Source: a beta proteobacterium AAP65
Lineage (GTDB): Bacteria > Pseudomonadota > Gammaproteobacteria > Burkholderiales > Burkholderiaceae_C
Direction of reading: 5' to 3'
Assembly: GCA_001295865.1 (NCBI GenBank)
Contig: LJHW01000001.1
Coordinates: forward strand, 124,001-188,000
DNA length: 64,000 nucleotides
Part shown: in pieces, positions 1 to 8,860 of the stretch
Numbering within the stretch: the first letter of the stretch is position 1
Layout: the number at the start of each line of letters is the position of its first letter
Notes under the pieces: model-generated
The model's database searches: none
What the model was told of the DNA's origin: nothing
The model's input: the letters and a program-made list of their open reading frames with translations, nothing else
Made by a program: the position numbers and the translations under genes

Positions 1-777
1 CAGTTCATCGCCAGGCTGCGTGAACTCTCAGGCGGCAAGCCCACGGGCTTCAAGCTCTGCATCGGCCACCCCTGGGAGTGGTTCGCGATCTGCAAGGCCA
101 TGCTGGAAACCGACCTGGTGCCCGACTTCATCGTGGTGGACGGCGCCGAGGGCGGCACCGGCGCGGCGCCGCTGGAGTTCACCGACCACGTCGGCGCACC
201 GCTGCAAGAAGGCCTGCTGCTGGTGCACAACACGCTCACCGGCCTGGGCCTGCGCCACCGCGTGAAGATCGGCTGTGCGGGCAAGATCATCGGCGCTTTC
301 GACATCGCTCGCGCCATGGCCCTGGGCGCCGACTGGTGCAACGCGGCGCGCGGCTTCATGTTCGCCCTGGGCTGCATCCAGGCGCAGACCTGCCACACCG
401 GCGCCTGCCCCACGGGCGTGACGACACAAGATCCGCAGCGCCAGAAAGCCCTGGTGGTGCCCGACAAGACCGAGCGTGTCTACCGCTTCCACCACCACAC
501 GCTGGAAGCGTTGAAAGAGCTGGTGCAGGCCGCGGGGCTGCAGCACCCCAACGAGATCAGCGCCAGCCACATCGTGCGGCGCCGCGCCGACAGCGATGTG
601 CGGCTGCTGGCCAACGAACTGAGCTTCGTGGCGCCCGGCACCTTGAAGGCCGCCATCGAAGGCCGCGGCGCCTGGCCGCACCGCGTCTACGAGCTCTACT
701 GGCCGCTGGCCAGCGCCGACAGCTTTGCGCCGAAAGCCGAGAACCCCCGCGCGCTCAGCGCGGCCGGTGCATCTTGA
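1..777 (+). CDS. FMN-binding glutamate synthase-family protein (3' part)
   Basis: The reading frame is already open at base 1 and ends at TGA 775-777, so only the C-terminal ~258 residues are present. It matches the FMN-binding (synthase) domain of GltB-like proteins. The flavin-barrel motif DGAEGGTGAAP is followed by a cysteine pattern C-x5-C-x4-C (GCIQAQTCHTGACP) as used for the 3Fe-4S cluster of glutamate synthase, then PTGVTTQDP. Stand-alone family members of ~500-550 residues lack the glutaminase domain; their substrate is often unknown, so glutamate synthase activity is not assured. The 3' end overlaps the convergent flavin reductase gene by 23 nt. Family call is firm, exact function uncertain because the N-terminus is outside the window. 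Confidence 0.9.
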   Translation, partial: QFIARLRELSGGKPTGFKLCIGHPWEWFAICKAMLETDLVPDFIVVDGAEGGTGAAPLEFTDHVGAPLQEGLLLVHNTLTGLGLRHRVKIGCAGKIIGAFDIARAMALGADWCNAARGFMFALGCIQAQTCHTGACPTGVTTQDPQRQKALVVPDKTERVYRFHHHTLEALKELVQAAGLQHPNEISASHIVRRRADSDVRLLANELSFVAPGTLKAAIEGRGAWPHRVYELYWPLASADSFAPKAENPRALSAAGAS

Positions 778-1399
778 AGAGCTGCTCGGGCCCGATGCTG
801 AAGTAATCGGCCGGGCCGCCGCCGCGCAGGATGTGCTGGGCCTGGGCGGTGTCGTAAATGCCGTCCACCAGCAGTTCGCGCGCGATGTGCACGGCCACCA
901 CCTCGCCCATCGTCAGCCAGGCACCGGCCGGGCTGCCGTCGCCGCCCTGCAGCGCGATGATCTGCGTGACCTTGCACTCGAAAGCCACCGGGCTTTCGCC
1001 CACCCGCGGCACGTTCACGTTTTGCGAGGCCACGGGCGTCAAGCCCGCGAGCTGGAACTCGTCGACCTCGGGCGGCACGGCCATGCAGGTGGTGTTCATC
1101 GCCTCGGCCAGCGGCCGCGTGACGAGGTTCCACACGAACTCGCCCGTGGCGCGCGCGTTGCGCAGGCTGTCCTTCTCCGACGTGCTGCTGAAACCGATCA
1201 GCGGCGGCGTGTAGTTGAAGGCATTGAAGAAGCTGTAGGGCGCGAGGTTGAGGACACCCTCGGCGCTGCGCGTGCTGACCCAGCCTATGGGCCGCGGGCC
1301 CACGATGGCGTTGAAAGGGTCGTGCGGCAGGCCGTGGCCGGCGCGCGGCTCGTAGCTGTGCAGCGCCGTGAACAGCGGCAGGCCAGGGGCGCCGGCCAT
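755..1399 (-). CDS. Flavin reductase family protein (FMN-binding split barrel)
   Basis: A 214-residue protein of the flavin reductase-like FMN-binding family. The N-terminal part carries the typical signature FNAIVGPRPIGWVSTRSAEG followed by NLAPYSFFNAFNYTPPLIGFSST, the strands and loop that bind FMN in this fold. Members reduce flavin with NAD(P)H or bind FMN in oxygenase systems, or act on unknown substrates. I chose ATG at 1399; a TTG one codon upstream is possible. The stop codon of the upstream GST gene overlaps this start by one base (TGATG), so the two are very probably co-translated. No signal peptide. Substrate unknown; a partner for the GST in xenobiotic or thiol chemistry is only an inference. 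Confidence 0.88.
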   Translation of the reverse strand: MAGAPGLPLFTALHSYEPRAGHGLPHDPFNAIVGPRPIGWVSTRSAEGVLNLAPYSFFNAFNYTPPLIGFSSTSEKDSLRNARATGEFVWNLVTRPLAEAMNTTCMAVPPEVDEFQLAGLTPVASQNVNVPRVGESPVAFECKVTQIIALQGGDGSPAGAWLTMGEVVAVHIARELLVDGIYDTAQAQHILRGGGPADYFSIGPEQLFKMHRPR

Positions 1400-2016
1400 C
1401 AAGCGGCCGGCGGCGCCGAATCGACGAAGCTCGGCCGTGCGGCCAGCTTGTCGTAGAGCTTGTGCAGGTGGGGGTGGGCGCCGCGCCAGTCGATGGCGGG
1501 GAAGCGGAAATCGAGGTAACCCAGCGCGCAGCCCACCGCGATGTCGGCCAGCGTGAGGTGGTTGCCGGCGCAGTAGGGTTTGTCGCCCAGGCCCAGGCTC
1601 ATGGACTTCAGCGCGTTGTGCACGGCGCGCATCTGGCGGTCTATCCAGGCCTGCGAACGCTGCTCTTCGCTGCGGCCTCCCCAGGTGGCTTCCAGGCGGG
1701 CCAGGATGCTGGCGTCGAGCAGGCCGTCGGCCAGCGCTTCCCAGGTGCGCACCTCGGTGCGTTCACGGCCGCTGGGCGGGATCAGCTTGCCCACGGGCGA
1801 GAGCGTGTCGAGGTACTCGACGATGACGCGCGAATCGAAGATGGCTTCGCCACCGTCCAGCACCAGGCAGGGCACCTTGCCCAGCGGGTTGCTCTTGACG
1901 ATGTTGTCGTTGCCCCAGACGTCTTCCAGCACCAGCTCGCAGTCGAGCTTCTTTTCGGCCATCACGACGCGCACTTTGCGCACGTAGGGGCTGGTGAGTG
2001 AACCGATGAGTTTCAT
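1399..2016 (-). CDS. Glutathione S-transferase family protein
   Basis: A 205-residue cytoplasmic GST. The N-terminal thioredoxin-like domain starts MKLIGSLTSPYVRKVRV, with the catalytic-type Ser/Tyr region at residues 7-11. It continues with the glutathione gamma-glutamyl-binding stretch NPLGKVPCLVLDGG and the conserved Glu-Ser-like element as FDSRVIVEYLD. The helical C-terminal domain carries LTLADIAVGCALGYLDFR, the N-capping/hydrophobic-staple region (xxxDIAVG) of GSTs. Length and domain order are normal. The gene heads a two-gene minus-strand unit with the flavin reductase (TGATG overlap). Substrate cannot be predicted. Confidence 0.93.
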   Translation of the reverse strand: MKLIGSLTSPYVRKVRVVMAEKKLDCELVLEDVWGNDNIVKSNPLGKVPCLVLDGGEAIFDSRVIVEYLDTLSPVGKLIPPSGRERTEVRTWEALADGLLDASILARLEATWGGRSEEQRSQAWIDRQMRAVHNALKSMSLGLGDKPYCAGNHLTLADIAVGCALGYLDFRFPAIDWRGAHPHLHKLYDKLAARPSFVDSAPPAA

Positions 2017-2070
2017 GTTGTGCCGCGCGTTGCGCTGGTGCCTGTGCTCTTCCCTGGGGTCTGCTTGATT

Positions 2071-3387
2071 CTAGCGAGGGGGTGATTTCCCGGCCTCCCC
2101 ACCCTGTCGTGTGAAATCCACGCGCGCCGGACGGCCCGGCAGCGCCAGTTCGGCCACCGCCGGCGCCATGCGCGAGAGCACCTGCCCGCCGCGCACCACG
2201 CACAGGCGCTGCGCGCGCAGACGGATGGCCTCTTCGGGGCAACGCGCCTGCAGCAGCACGAAGTCGGCCCGACAGCCCACCTCCAGACCGTAGCCCTCCA
2301 GGCCCAGGATGCGCGCGTTGTTCACCGTGACGGCGTCGAAACACTGCCGTTGCGCGGCCGAAGACGTCATCTGCGCCACGTGCAGGCCCATGGCCGCCAC
2401 CTCCAGCATGCAGCCCGAACCGAGGCTGTACCAGGGGTCGAGCACGCAGTCGTGGCCGAAGCCCACGTTCACGCCGGCGGCCAGCAGCTCGGGCACGCGC
2501 GTCATGCCGCGGCGCTTGGGGTAACTGTCGTGCCGGCCCTGCAGCGTGATGTTGATCAGCGGGTTGGCGACGGCGTGCACACCGGCCTCGGCGATCAGCG
2601 GCAGCAGCTTGCTGACATAGTAGTTGTCCATCGAGTGCATGGACGTGAGGTGCGAGCCCGTCACGCGGCCCTGCAGCCCCAGACGCTGGGTGTGCAAGGC
2701 CAAGGTCTCGATGTGGCGCGACATCGGGTCGTCGCTCTCGTCGCAGTGCAGGTCCACGCGCAAGCCGCGCTCGGCCGCCAGCTCGCAGAGGATCTGCACG
2801 CTCTCGGCGCCCTGGGCCATCGTGCGCTCGAAGTGCGGGATGCCACCCACCACCTCGACGCCGAGGTCGAGCGCGCGCTGCAGATTCGCCAGCGCGCCCG
2901 GGCTGCGCAGCAGGCCGTCTTGCGGAAAGGCCACCAGCTGCAGATCGAGATAAGGCGCCACGCAGCGCTTCACCTCGAGCAGCGCGCGCACGGCGAGCAG
3001 GCGCTCGTCGCAGACATCGACATGGCTGCGGATGGCCAGCAGCCCGCGCGCCACCGCCCAGTCGCAGTACTGCAGCGCACGTTCGGCGATGGCCTCTTCC
3101 GTCAGCAGGGGCTTGAGCTCGCCCCAGAGCTGGATGCCCTCCAGCAGCGTGCCGCTGGCGTTCACGCGCGGCAGGCCGTGGCTGAGCGTGCTGTCCATGT
3201 GGAAATGGGCGTCCACGAAAGGCGGGCTGAGCAGCCAGCCCTTGGCCTCGATCACCTGCGCACCCGGCGTCAGGGGCAGCGCCGGTGCCAGGGCGGTGAT
3301 GCGGCCGCCTTCGGCCAGCAGATCGACGCCGGTACGGCCGTCGGGCAGGGTGGCGTTGCGGACGAACAGCGGGGCGGTCTGGGGCAT
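2071..3387 (-). CDS. CodA-like amidohydrolase (cytosine deaminase family)
   Basis: A 438-residue metal-dependent amidohydrolase. Metal ligands are visible as HFHMD near residue 61, HCDESDD near residue 217, and the strand-8 aspartate in [14 protein letters not shown]. The last motif, with DPWY, is characteristic of cytosine deaminase CodA and relatives such as isoguanine or 5-methylcytosine deaminases. The composite domain at both ends (residues 1-55 and 375-430) is present. It probably deaminates a pyrimidine or similar heterocycle in the cytoplasm, but the family also includes N-isopropylammelide-type hydrolases, so the substrate is open. No transporter is adjacent. ATG start fits the family N-terminus. 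It stands alone, divergent from hpf. Confidence 0.85.
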   Translation of the reverse strand: MPQTAPLFVRNATLPDGRTGVDLLAEGGRITALAPALPLTPGAQVIEAKGWLLSPPFVDAHFHMDSTLSHGLPRVNASGTLLEGIQLWGELKPLLTEEAIAERALQYCDWAVARGLLAIRSHVDVCDERLLAVRALLEVKRCVAPYLDLQLVAFPQDGLLRSPGALANLQRALDLGVEVVGGIPHFERTMAQGAESVQILCELAAERGLRVDLHCDESDDPMSRHIETLALHTQRLGLQGRVTGSHLTSMHSMDNYYVSKLLPLIAEAGVHAVANPLINITLQGRHDSYPKRRGMTRVPELLAAGVNVGFGHDCVLDPWYSLGSGCMLEVAAMGLHVAQMTSSAAQRQCFDAVTVNNARILGLEGYGLEVGCRADFVLLQARCPEEAIRLRAQRLCVVRGGQVLSRMAPAVAELALPGRPARVDFTRQGGEAGKSPPR

Positions 3388-3702
3388 GGCGCCTGCGGTG
3401 GGAAGCCTGCATCACCGCAGGCAATTCGGGTGCCAGCATACGTCGCGCCGCCGCGCCGCGCTGCGCGCCGGTCGCGCCGGGGCCCATTCCTTCACGGCCC
3501 GATTCGGGCTTTCCTGCACTGGCGCCAGGGCCGCTTGTCAACCCCCGCGAACGAGCGCACACTGGGTTCGACGGGCTCAGACCTCCGAGCCCTCGCATCC
3601 CGCCCCCACCCCTTTCCCCGCCTTCCTCATCCCCCCTGCCCTTCACCCCCCGCTGGCGGCTTGCCGCCGGCTTCTTGCCCACCCTCGCTAAAGGAGGTTC
3701 TG
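3388..3702. other. Intergenic region between divergent amidohydrolase gene and hpf
   Basis: This 315-base gap has no credible gene. It must hold the promoters of both flanking genes. On the plus strand a TTGTCA (3535-3540) lies 17 nt before CACACT (3558-3563), a weak sigma-70-like pair. A good Shine-Dalgarno AAGGAGG sits at 3691-3697, six bases before the hpf ATG. The C/T-rich stretch around 3595-3660 has no evident structure. I found no sigma-54 -24/-12 element with correct spacing. Confidence 0.4.
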
Positions 3703-4044
3703 ATGAACTTGACGATCAGCGGCCATCACCTCGAAGTCACCCCGGCCCTGCGTGAGTACGTGCTCACCAAGCTGGAACGCGTGACGCGCCACTTCGACCA
3801 GGTTGTGGATGTGAACGTGTTGCTGACGGTGGAAAAGATGAAGGAGAAAGAACGGCGACAAAAGGCCGAGGTGACGCTGCACGTGAAGGGCCGCGACATC
3901 TTCTGCGAGCAGTCGCACGAAGACCTCTACGCCGCGATCGACCAGCTGATGGACAAGCTCGACCGCCAGGTGGTGCGCCACAAGGACCGCGTGCAGGATC
4001 ACCACCACGCCACGGCCAAGCGCATGGACATGGGCGCGGTCTGA
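3703..4044 (+). CDS. hpf: Ribosome hibernation promoting factor HPF (short form)
   Basis: A 113-residue protein of the HPF/YfiA (RaiA) family that binds the 30S decoding centre and shuts ribosomes down in stationary phase or starvation. It begins [20 protein letters not shown], runs through the beta-alpha-beta-beta-beta-alpha fold, and contains [21 protein letters not shown] near the C-terminus. The long dimerising C-terminal domain is absent, so this is the short HPF type. Start is well fixed by AAGGAGG six bases upstream. It precedes ptsN and hprK, a standard proteobacterial association, but rpoN, which normally lies just upstream, is missing. An intrinsic terminator follows, so ptsN likely has its own promoter. 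Confidence 0.95.
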   Translation: MNLTISGHHLEVTPALREYVLTKLERVTRHFDQVVDVNVLLTVEKMKEKERRQKAEVTLHVKGRDIFCEQSHEDLYAAIDQLMDKLDRQVVRHKDRVQDHHHATAKRMDMGAV

Positions 4045-4090
4045 AGCGCCCGCGGCGGCCGGGGCAGCCCGGCCCGCCACGCGAAACGGC

Positions 4091-4112
4091 ACGGCCCTGC
4101 GGGGCCGTTTTG
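4091..4112 (+). terminator. Intrinsic terminator after hpf
   Basis: Seven-bp GC-rich stem ACGGCCC (4091-4097) / GGGCCGT (4102-4108) with a TGCG loop, followed by a T-rich tract. It lies 46 nt after the hpf stop and is well formed for a Rho-independent terminator. Confidence 0.75.
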
Positions 4113-4181
4113 CATGGTGGCATCGGTGTTGCTGCAGCGCCGCATCGAACACGGATTCCACCCGATTCAAGGCCTTCTTCG

Positions 4182-4212
4182 CTGACATGTCGCCAGAGCC
4201 GAGGTCTATCAT
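4182..4212 (+). promoter_or_regulatory. Possible sigma-70 promoter for ptsN
   Basis: CTGACA (4182-4187) and TATCAT (4207-4212) are separated by 19 nt, about 70 nt upstream of the ptsN ATG and downstream of the hpf terminator. Both hexamers are near consensus but the spacing is long, so this is tentative. Confidence 0.3.
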
Positions 4213-4281
4213 CCGCCCTCCCTATTCAACAACCCCGCCCAAAGCGAGCCCCCACCGGCCGCTGCCGCGGGGTCCGGCCCG

Positions 4282-4752
4282 ATGAACCGTCTCGCCTCGA
4301 TCCTGCCCGCCAGCAATGTGCTGGTGAATGTGGATGCGACCAGCAAGAAGCGCGTCTTCGAGCACGCCGGTCTGCTGTTCGAGAACCAGCACGCCATTGC
4401 GCGCAGCACGGTCACCGACAACCTCTTCGCGCGCGAACGCCTGGGCTCCACCGGCCTGGGCCACGCCGTGGCCATCCCGCACGGCCGCATCAAGGGCCTG
4501 AAGAATCCGCTGGCCGCCGTGGTGCGGGTGCAGCAGCCGATTCCTTTCGACGCGCCCGACGACGAGCCCGTGTCGCTGCTGATCTTCCTGCTGGTGCCCG
4601 AAGCCGCCACGCAGCGGCACCTGGAGATCCTCTCGGAAATCGCCGAGATGCTCAGCGACCGCGAACTGCGCGAACGCCTGAAGACCGAGCCCGAAGCGGC
4701 CGGTGTGCACAAGCTGATTTCCGACTGGGAACCGCTGAAGTCGGTGGCTTGA
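4282..4752 (+). CDS. ptsN: PTS IIA-like nitrogen-regulatory protein PtsN (EIIA-Ntr)
   Basis: A 156-residue EIIA-Ntr protein, the final phosphoacceptor of the nitrogen PTS. It regulates K+ homeostasis, nitrogen and carbon functions by protein contacts rather than by sugar transport. The phosphorylated histidine is His67 in the motif AVAIPHGR; the conserved leader LGSTGLG lies just before it, and [15 protein letters not shown] is the typical C-terminal helix. No membrane domain is attached. One base separates its stop from the hprK GTG, so the two genes are translationally coupled. Length is normal. Confidence 0.95.
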   Translation: MNRLASILPASNVLVNVDATSKKRVFEHAGLLFENQHAIARSTVTDNLFARERLGSTGLGHAVAIPHGRIKGLKNPLAAVVRVQQPIPFDAPDDEPVSLLIFLLVPEAATQRHLEILSEIAEMLSDRELRERLKTEPEAAGVHKLISDWEPLKSVA

Positions 4753-4753
4753 G

Positions 4754-5710
4754 GTGAAGCCCACATCGATCAGCGCGGAAGCGCTGTTCGAAGCGCACCG
4801 CGAGGCGATGCGCTGGGAGTGGATTGCCGGCCACGCCCACCCCGAGCGCCGCTTCGACGACGCCGCCGTGCTCGACGCCCGCAGCGCGGCCGACCTGGTG
4901 GGCTACCTCAACTACATCCACCCCTACCGGGTGCAGATCGTCGGCCGGCGCGAGGTGGCCTACCTGCTGGCCAGCGCCCCTGACGACCAGGAACGCCGCA
5001 TCTCGCGCATCGTGACGCTGGAGCCGCCGGTGATCATCGTCGCCGACGAGCAGACGCCACCCGACCGCCTGGTGGCGATGTGCGACCGCGCCGAGATCCC
5101 GCTCTTCATCACGCAGCAGTCGGCCGGCCACGTCATCGACGTGGTGCGCGGCTACCTGGGCCAGCACTTCGCCGAGCGCATCACGCGCCACGGCGTGTTC
5201 ATGGACATCCTGGGCCTGGGTGTGTTGCTGACCGGCGAATCGGGCCTGGGCAAGAGCGAACTGGGGCTGGAACTCATCAGCCGCGGGCACGGCCTGGTGG
5301 CCGATGACGCGGTGGACATCTTCCGCATCAGCCAGACGGCGCTGGAAGGCCGCTGCCCGGCGCTGCTGCAGAACCTGCTGGAAGTGCGCGGCATCGGCCT
5401 GCTGGACATCAAGGCCATCTTCGGCGAAACCGCGGTGCGCCGGAAGATGCGGCTGAAGCTCATCGTGCACCTGGTGCGCAAAGAGACCATGGAGCGCGAG
5501 TTCGAGCGCCTGCCCTACGAGCCGCTGAACGAAGAGATCCTGGGCCTGCCGGTGCGCAAGGTGGTGATCGCGGTGGACGCGGGGCGCAACCTCGCGGTGC
5601 TGGTGGAAGCCGCGGTGCGCAACACCGTGCTGCAGTTGCGCGGCATCGACACCTACCAGGAGTTCATCAAGCGCCACCAGGCCGCGATGGAGCGCGGCGG
5701 GCCTGACTGA
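4754..5710 (+). CDS. hprK: HPr kinase/phosphorylase
   Basis: A 318-residue bifunctional HPr kinase/phosphorylase that (de)phosphorylates a serine of HPr and links the PTS to energy state. The N-terminal regulatory domain occupies ~1-135. The conserved HG pair is at 146-147 and the Walker A loop GESGLGKS at 161-168. The kinase-family signature follows in the region [17 protein letters not shown], and a C-terminal helix ends the protein. I use GTG at 4754, the only start close to ptsN that keeps the full N-terminal domain; it lies one base after the ptsN stop. In many beta- and gammaproteobacteria rapZ follows here. In this genome the next gene is a convergent fur only six bases away. Confidence 0.95.
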   Translation: MKPTSISAEALFEAHREAMRWEWIAGHAHPERRFDDAAVLDARSAADLVGYLNYIHPYRVQIVGRREVAYLLASAPDDQERRISRIVTLEPPVIIVADEQTPPDRLVAMCDRAEIPLFITQQSAGHVIDVVRGYLGQHFAERITRHGVFMDILGLGVLLTGESGLGKSELGLELISRGHGLVADDAVDIFRISQTALEGRCPALLQNLLEVRGIGLLDIKAIFGETAVRRKMRLKLIVHLVRKETMEREFERLPYEPLNEEILGLPVRKVVIAVDAGRNLAVLVEAAVRNTVLQLRGIDTYQEFIKRHQAAMERGGPD

Positions 5711-5716
5711 GCCTCC

Positions 5717-6160
5717 CTACTTCGCGCTCTTGCGCTCGCAGTTCTGGCGTGTGCAGCGCGCGTAGAGCGACAGCGAGTGTTCCTGCAGCTCGAAGCCGCG
5801 GGCGATGGTGACGGCGCGCTGGCGCTGTTCGATCTCGGCGTCGTAGAACTCTTCGACGTGGCCGCAGTCCAGGCACACGAGGTGGTCGTGGTGCTCGCCT
5901 TCGTTGAGCTCGAAGACGGCCTTGCCGCTCTCGAAGTTGCTGCGGCTGAGCAGGCCGGCCTGCTCGAACTGCATCAGCACGCGGTAGACGGTGGCCAGGC
6001 CGATGTCGGCCCCCTCGGTGAGCAGGGCCTTGAACACGTCTTCGGCCGTCATGTGGCGGCGTTCGGTGCGCTGGAAGACCTCCAGGATCTTGATGCGCGG
6101 CAGCGTGGCCTTCAGGCCACTGCTTTTCAATTCGTCCAGACGCGTCATCAGCTTCTCCAT
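5717..6160 (-). CDS. fur: Ferric uptake regulator Fur
   Basis: A 147-residue Fur protein, the Fe(II)-responsive repressor of iron uptake genes. The N-terminal winged helix contains MTAEDVFKALLTEGADIGLATVYRVLMQ in two halves (helices 3 and 4). The metal and dimerisation region has EGEHHDHLVCLDCGHVEEF, giving the HHDH ligands and the first CxxC. The last cysteine pair region ARCTRQNC gives a second pair. Start taken as MEKLMTRL; an ATG four codons in is possible. It is divergent from bamE and ends six bases from convergent hprK. I see no classical Fur box in its own upstream region, so autoregulation is not evident from sequence. Confidence 0.95.
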   Translation of the reverse strand: MEKLMTRLDELKSSGLKATLPRIKILEVFQRTERRHMTAEDVFKALLTEGADIGLATVYRVLMQFEQAGLLSRSNFESGKAVFELNEGEHHDHLVCLDCGHVEEFYDAEIEQRQRAVTIARGFELQEHSLSLYARCTRQNCERKSAK

Positions 6161-6346
6161 CGCAGCCCGGCGGCGGGCTGCTGCCGTCGTGGGCGCAGGC
6201 CCCTCGCTAGAATGCGTCGATCATAGCCAGCCGGGCGTGACCCCAGCGCAGCTGCACCTGCCTGCCCTGGGCCCGGCACCGAACGCCGGTTCAGCCGCCC
6301 ATTGCGCCGCTGGAGCGGTGCCGCAGCAAGTTTTCCCGAACGCCCC
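6161..6346. promoter_or_regulatory. Divergent fur / bamE promoter region
   Basis: This 186-base spacer serves both genes. On the plus strand TAGAAT at 6208-6213 is a good -10-like hexamer toward bamE. On the minus strand TATGAT (6225-6220) points toward fur. Matching -35 boxes are weak, as usual in this GC-rich sequence. Confidence 0.35.
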
Positions 6347-6868
6347 ATGCCACGCCCGACCCCCTTCTTGAGCCTACTCGCCGCTGCAGCCCTGCTGAGC
6401 GGCTGCGAGTCGCTGCAGCGCACCGACAGCCTGTTCGGCGTGATCACGCCCTACCGCATCGACATCGTGCAGGGCAACGCCATCACGCAAGAGCAGGCCG
6501 CGGCCATCAAGCCCGGCATGACACGGCTGCAGGTGCGTGACGTGCTCGGCACGCCGCTGATGACCGACCCCTTCCGCGCCAACCGCTGGGACTACATCTT
6601 CACGCTGCGCCGGCCCGGGGCCGAAGCCCAGCGCCGCAGCGTGGTGGTGTTCTTCGAAGGCGACGCGGTGAAGTCCATCGAAGCCCCGCAGCTGCCTTCC
6701 GAGCGTGAGTTCGTGGCCAGCATCAGCCGCTTCAAGGACATCAAGGCGCCCAAGCTGGAGCTCACCGAAGCCGAACGCGCCGCGCTGCCCGTGCCGCCCA
6801 AGCGCGAAGCGCCGGCCGCCGAGCCCATGGGGCCGGTGCGCGAGTACCCGCCGCTGGAAAAGAGCTGA
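6347..6868 (+). CDS. bamE: Outer membrane assembly lipoprotein BamE
   Basis: A 173-residue lipoprotein of the SmpA/OmlA family, a subunit of the BAM complex that inserts beta-barrel proteins into the outer membrane. The ATG at 6347 gives a short signal sequence ending in the lipobox LLSGC, with lipidated Cys20. The BamE fold motif is visible as [28 protein letters not shown] in two adjoining stretches, followed by [18 protein letters not shown]. The Pro/Glu-rich C-terminal tail (after residue ~130) is longer than in E. coli. Placement opposite fur is common in proteobacteria; dapB starts two bases after the stop. Confidence 0.95.
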   Translation: MPRPTPFLSLLAAAALLSGCESLQRTDSLFGVITPYRIDIVQGNAITQEQAAAIKPGMTRLQVRDVLGTPLMTDPFRANRWDYIFTLRRPGAEAQRRSVVVFFEGDAVKSIEAPQLPSEREFVASISRFKDIKAPKLELTEAERAALPVPPKREAPAAEPMGPVREYPPLEKS

Positions 6869-6870
6869 GC

Positions 6871-7695
6871 GTGGCCGGCATGCCACCCATCAAGGTCGCC
6901 ATCGCAGGCGCCGGGGGCCGCATGGGCCGCATGCTCATCGACGCCGTGCTCGCCAGCCCCGATTGCCACCTGAGCGGAGCGCTCGACGTGGCCGGCAGCC
7001 CGGCCTTGGGGCAAGACGCCGGGCTGCAGGCGGGCAAAACCACGGGCGTGCCCATCACGGCCGACCTGCAGCAAGGCCTGGCCGGCGCGCAGGTGCTCAT
7101 CGATTTCACGCGGCCGGAAGGCACGCTGGCGCACCTGGCCGCCTGCCGTGAACTGGGCGTGCGCGCGGTCATCGGCACCACCGGCTTCAGCACCGAGCAG
7201 AAGGCGCAGATCAGCGCCTTTGCGCTGGCCCAGGCCACCGTCTTCTCGGCCAACATGAGCGTGGGCGTGAACGTCATGCTGCGCCTGCTGCGCGACGCCG
7301 CGCTCGCGCTGGGCCCGGGCTACGACATCGAGGTCATCGAGTCGCACCACAAGCACAAGGTGGATGCACCCAGCGGCACCGCACTGGCCATGGGCGAGGT
7401 GCTGGCCGCCGCGCGCGGCACCACGCTGGAGGCCGACGGCGTGTTCACGCGCCACGGCCACACCGGCGAACGTGCGCCCGGCAGCATCGGCTTCGCCACC
7501 GTGCGCGGCGGCGACATCGTCGGCGAGCACACGGTGATGTTCTGCGGCGCCGGCGAACGTGTGGAGATCGCGCACAAGAGCAGCAGCCGCGCCAACTACG
7601 CCGACGGCAGCCTGCGCGCCGCGCGTTTCCTGGCGGCGCTGCCGGCGGGCCAGACCGGCCAGTACGACATGGCCGACGTGCTCGGCTTGCGCTGA
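6871..7695 (+). CDS. dapB: 4-hydroxy-tetrahydrodipicolinate reductase DapB
   Basis: A 274-residue cytoplasmic enzyme of lysine and meso-diaminopimelate synthesis that reduces hydroxytetrahydrodipicolinate with NAD(P)H. The nucleotide-binding loop is [13 protein letters not shown] near the N-terminus. The catalytic/substrate motif is [15 protein letters not shown] around residue 152. Start is either GTG 6871 (used here, 2 nt after bamE) or ATG 6880; the ATG gives a protein beginning three residues later, and both keep the Rossmann loop intact. It forms a run with bamE upstream and exbB downstream. Confidence 0.95.
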   Translation: MAGMPPIKVAIAGAGGRMGRMLIDAVLASPDCHLSGALDVAGSPALGQDAGLQAGKTTGVPITADLQQGLAGAQVLIDFTRPEGTLAHLAACRELGVRAVIGTTGFSTEQKAQISAFALAQATVFSANMSVGVNVMLRLLRDAALALGPGYDIEVIESHHKHKVDAPSGTALAMGEVLAAARGTTLEADGVFTRHGHTGERAPGSIGFATVRGGDIVGEHTVMFCGAGERVEIAHKSSSRANYADGSLRAARFLAALPAGQTGQYDMADVLGLR

Positions 7696-7714
7696 GACCG
7701 CGCCTGCACCCGGC

Positions 7715-8371
7715 ATGGAAGGCCTGAGCACCTTCTGGAACGCCAGCGACGGCGTGGGCCGCGCGGTGGCGCTGCTGCTGCTGGCGATGTCGGTGGTGGC
7801 CTGGGTGCTGATCTTCTGGAAGGGCTGGCTGCTGCGCCGGGCGCAGGCCGACATCGCGCGCGCGGTGCCGGCTTTCTGGGACGCGGCCACGCTGCCCGAC
7901 GGCCGCGCCCGCTTGGCCGCGATGGACCGCGAACAGGTGCTGCTGCCGCTGCTCGATGCGGCGCTGGCGCAGCCCGCGCCCGGCACGCTGGAAGGCGCGG
8001 GCCAGGTGGCCTCGCAGCTCACGCGGCGTCTGCGCGACGCTTTGCACCGCGCTGTGGCCCACCTGCAGTGGGGCCAGGTGCTGCTGGCCAGCATCGGCAG
8101 CACGGCGCCCTTCGTGGGCCTGTTCGGCACCGTCTGGGGCATCTACCACGCGCTGGCGGGCATCGCCGCGGCCGGCACCATCACCATCGACAAGGTCAGC
8201 GGCCCCATTGGCGAAGCGCTGATCATGACGGCCGCCGGCATCGCCGTGGCCGTGCCGGCAGTGCTGGCCTACAACGTCTTCGGCAAGTGGGTGGGCGCCT
8301 GCGAGGCCGAGCTCGAAGGCTTTGCGCACGACCTCCGCGAAGTGATGCTGCCCGGCAGCGGCGAGGGCTGA
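7715..8371 (+). CDS. exbB: MotA/TolQ/ExbB proton channel family protein
   Basis: A 218-residue inner-membrane protein of the ExbB/TolQ family, the channel-forming part of a proton-motive-force motor that energises TonB or Tol. One membrane segment lies at ~16-37. Two more flank the conserved signature GQVLLASIGSTAPFVGLFGTV and GEALIMTAAGIAVAVPAVLAYN (residues ~115-190), which hold the pore-lining Thr residues. exbD follows with no gap. No tonB is present nearby, so the TonB partner must be encoded elsewhere. ExbB is preferred over TolQ because no tolA/tolB/pal genes follow, but the family boundary is soft. Confidence 0.9.
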   Translation: MEGLSTFWNASDGVGRAVALLLLAMSVVAWVLIFWKGWLLRRAQADIARAVPAFWDAATLPDGRARLAAMDREQVLLPLLDAALAQPAPGTLEGAGQVASQLTRRLRDALHRAVAHLQWGQVLLASIGSTAPFVGLFGTVWGIYHALAGIAAAGTITIDKVSGPIGEALIMTAAGIAVAVPAVLAYNVFGKWVGACEAELEGFAHDLREVMLPGSGEG

Positions 8372-8803
8372 ATGGCTTTCGGCAGGCTGGAGCGCAACCC
8401 CGGCGCCAAGCCGATGAGCGAGATCAACATGACGCCGCTCATCGACGTGATGCTGGTGCTGCTGGTGATCTTCATCATCACCGCGCCGCTGATGGCCAGC
8501 AGCCTGAAGCTGGAACTGCCGCAAGCCGAGGCCGGCGAACCCACCGAGGCCGCGGCCACGCTGGACTTGGCCATCGACGAACAAGGCCAGCTCTACCTCG
8601 GCGAGCAGAAACTCGACGCCACACAGGCGCAGGCGCTGATCACGCAGCGCAGCCGTGAAGCAGCCCAGCGCGACCCCAGCACCGAGGTGCAGCTGCGCGC
8701 CGACGCACGTGTGCCCTACGGCCGTGTGGCCGAGGTGATGGGCTGGGTGCAGGCCGCCGGCCTGAACCGCATCGGCCTGGTGACCGAAGCGCCCGCGAAG
8801 TAG
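8372..8803 (+). CDS. exbD: ExbD/TolR family biopolymer transport protein
   Basis: A 143-residue single-pass protein of the ExbD/TolR family and partner of ExbB. After a ~15-residue cytoplasmic tail, the membrane segment SEINMTPLIDVMLVLLVIFII carries the essential aspartate (Asp in PLIDVM) that takes part in proton conduction. The periplasmic domain ends AAGLNRIGLVTEAPAK. The start ATG directly follows the exbB stop (TGAATG), giving obligate coupling. Length is typical. The gene pair may power the TonB-dependent receptor encoded at ~19-22 kb among others. Confidence 0.92.
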   Translation: MAFGRLERNPGAKPMSEINMTPLIDVMLVLLVIFIITAPLMASSLKLELPQAEAGEPTEAAATLDLAIDEQGQLYLGEQKLDATQAQALITQRSREAAQRDPSTEVQLRADARVPYGRVAEVMGWVQAAGLNRIGLVTEAPAK

Positions 8804-8811
8804 TCGCGCGC

Positions 8812-8854
8812 GAGACGCGCACAGCGTCTCTCTGCCAGGGCCGCTTCGTAGAAT
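8812..8854 (+). promoter_or_regulatory. Inverted repeat and -10-like element before leuS
   Basis: A 7-bp hairpin GAGACGC (8812-8818) / GCGTCTC (8824-8830) with a 5-nt loop follows the exbD stop. It is not followed by a T-tract. TAGAAT at 8849-8854 then lies exactly six bases before the leuS ATG, with no Shine-Dalgarno. This fits exbD termination followed by a leuS promoter giving a leaderless transcript. The -35 region would overlap the hairpin. Confidence 0.4.
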
Positions 8855-8860
8855 CGGCCC

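Noticed and set aside
3655..3690. TGGC...TTGC sequence before hpf suggestive of a sigma-54 -24/-12 promoter
   Set aside because: The spacing between the GG and GC elements is far too short for a sigma-54 site.
6161..6346. Fur box controlling fur itself
   Set aside because: No GATAATGATAATCATTATC-like repeat could be found in the fur/bamE spacer.
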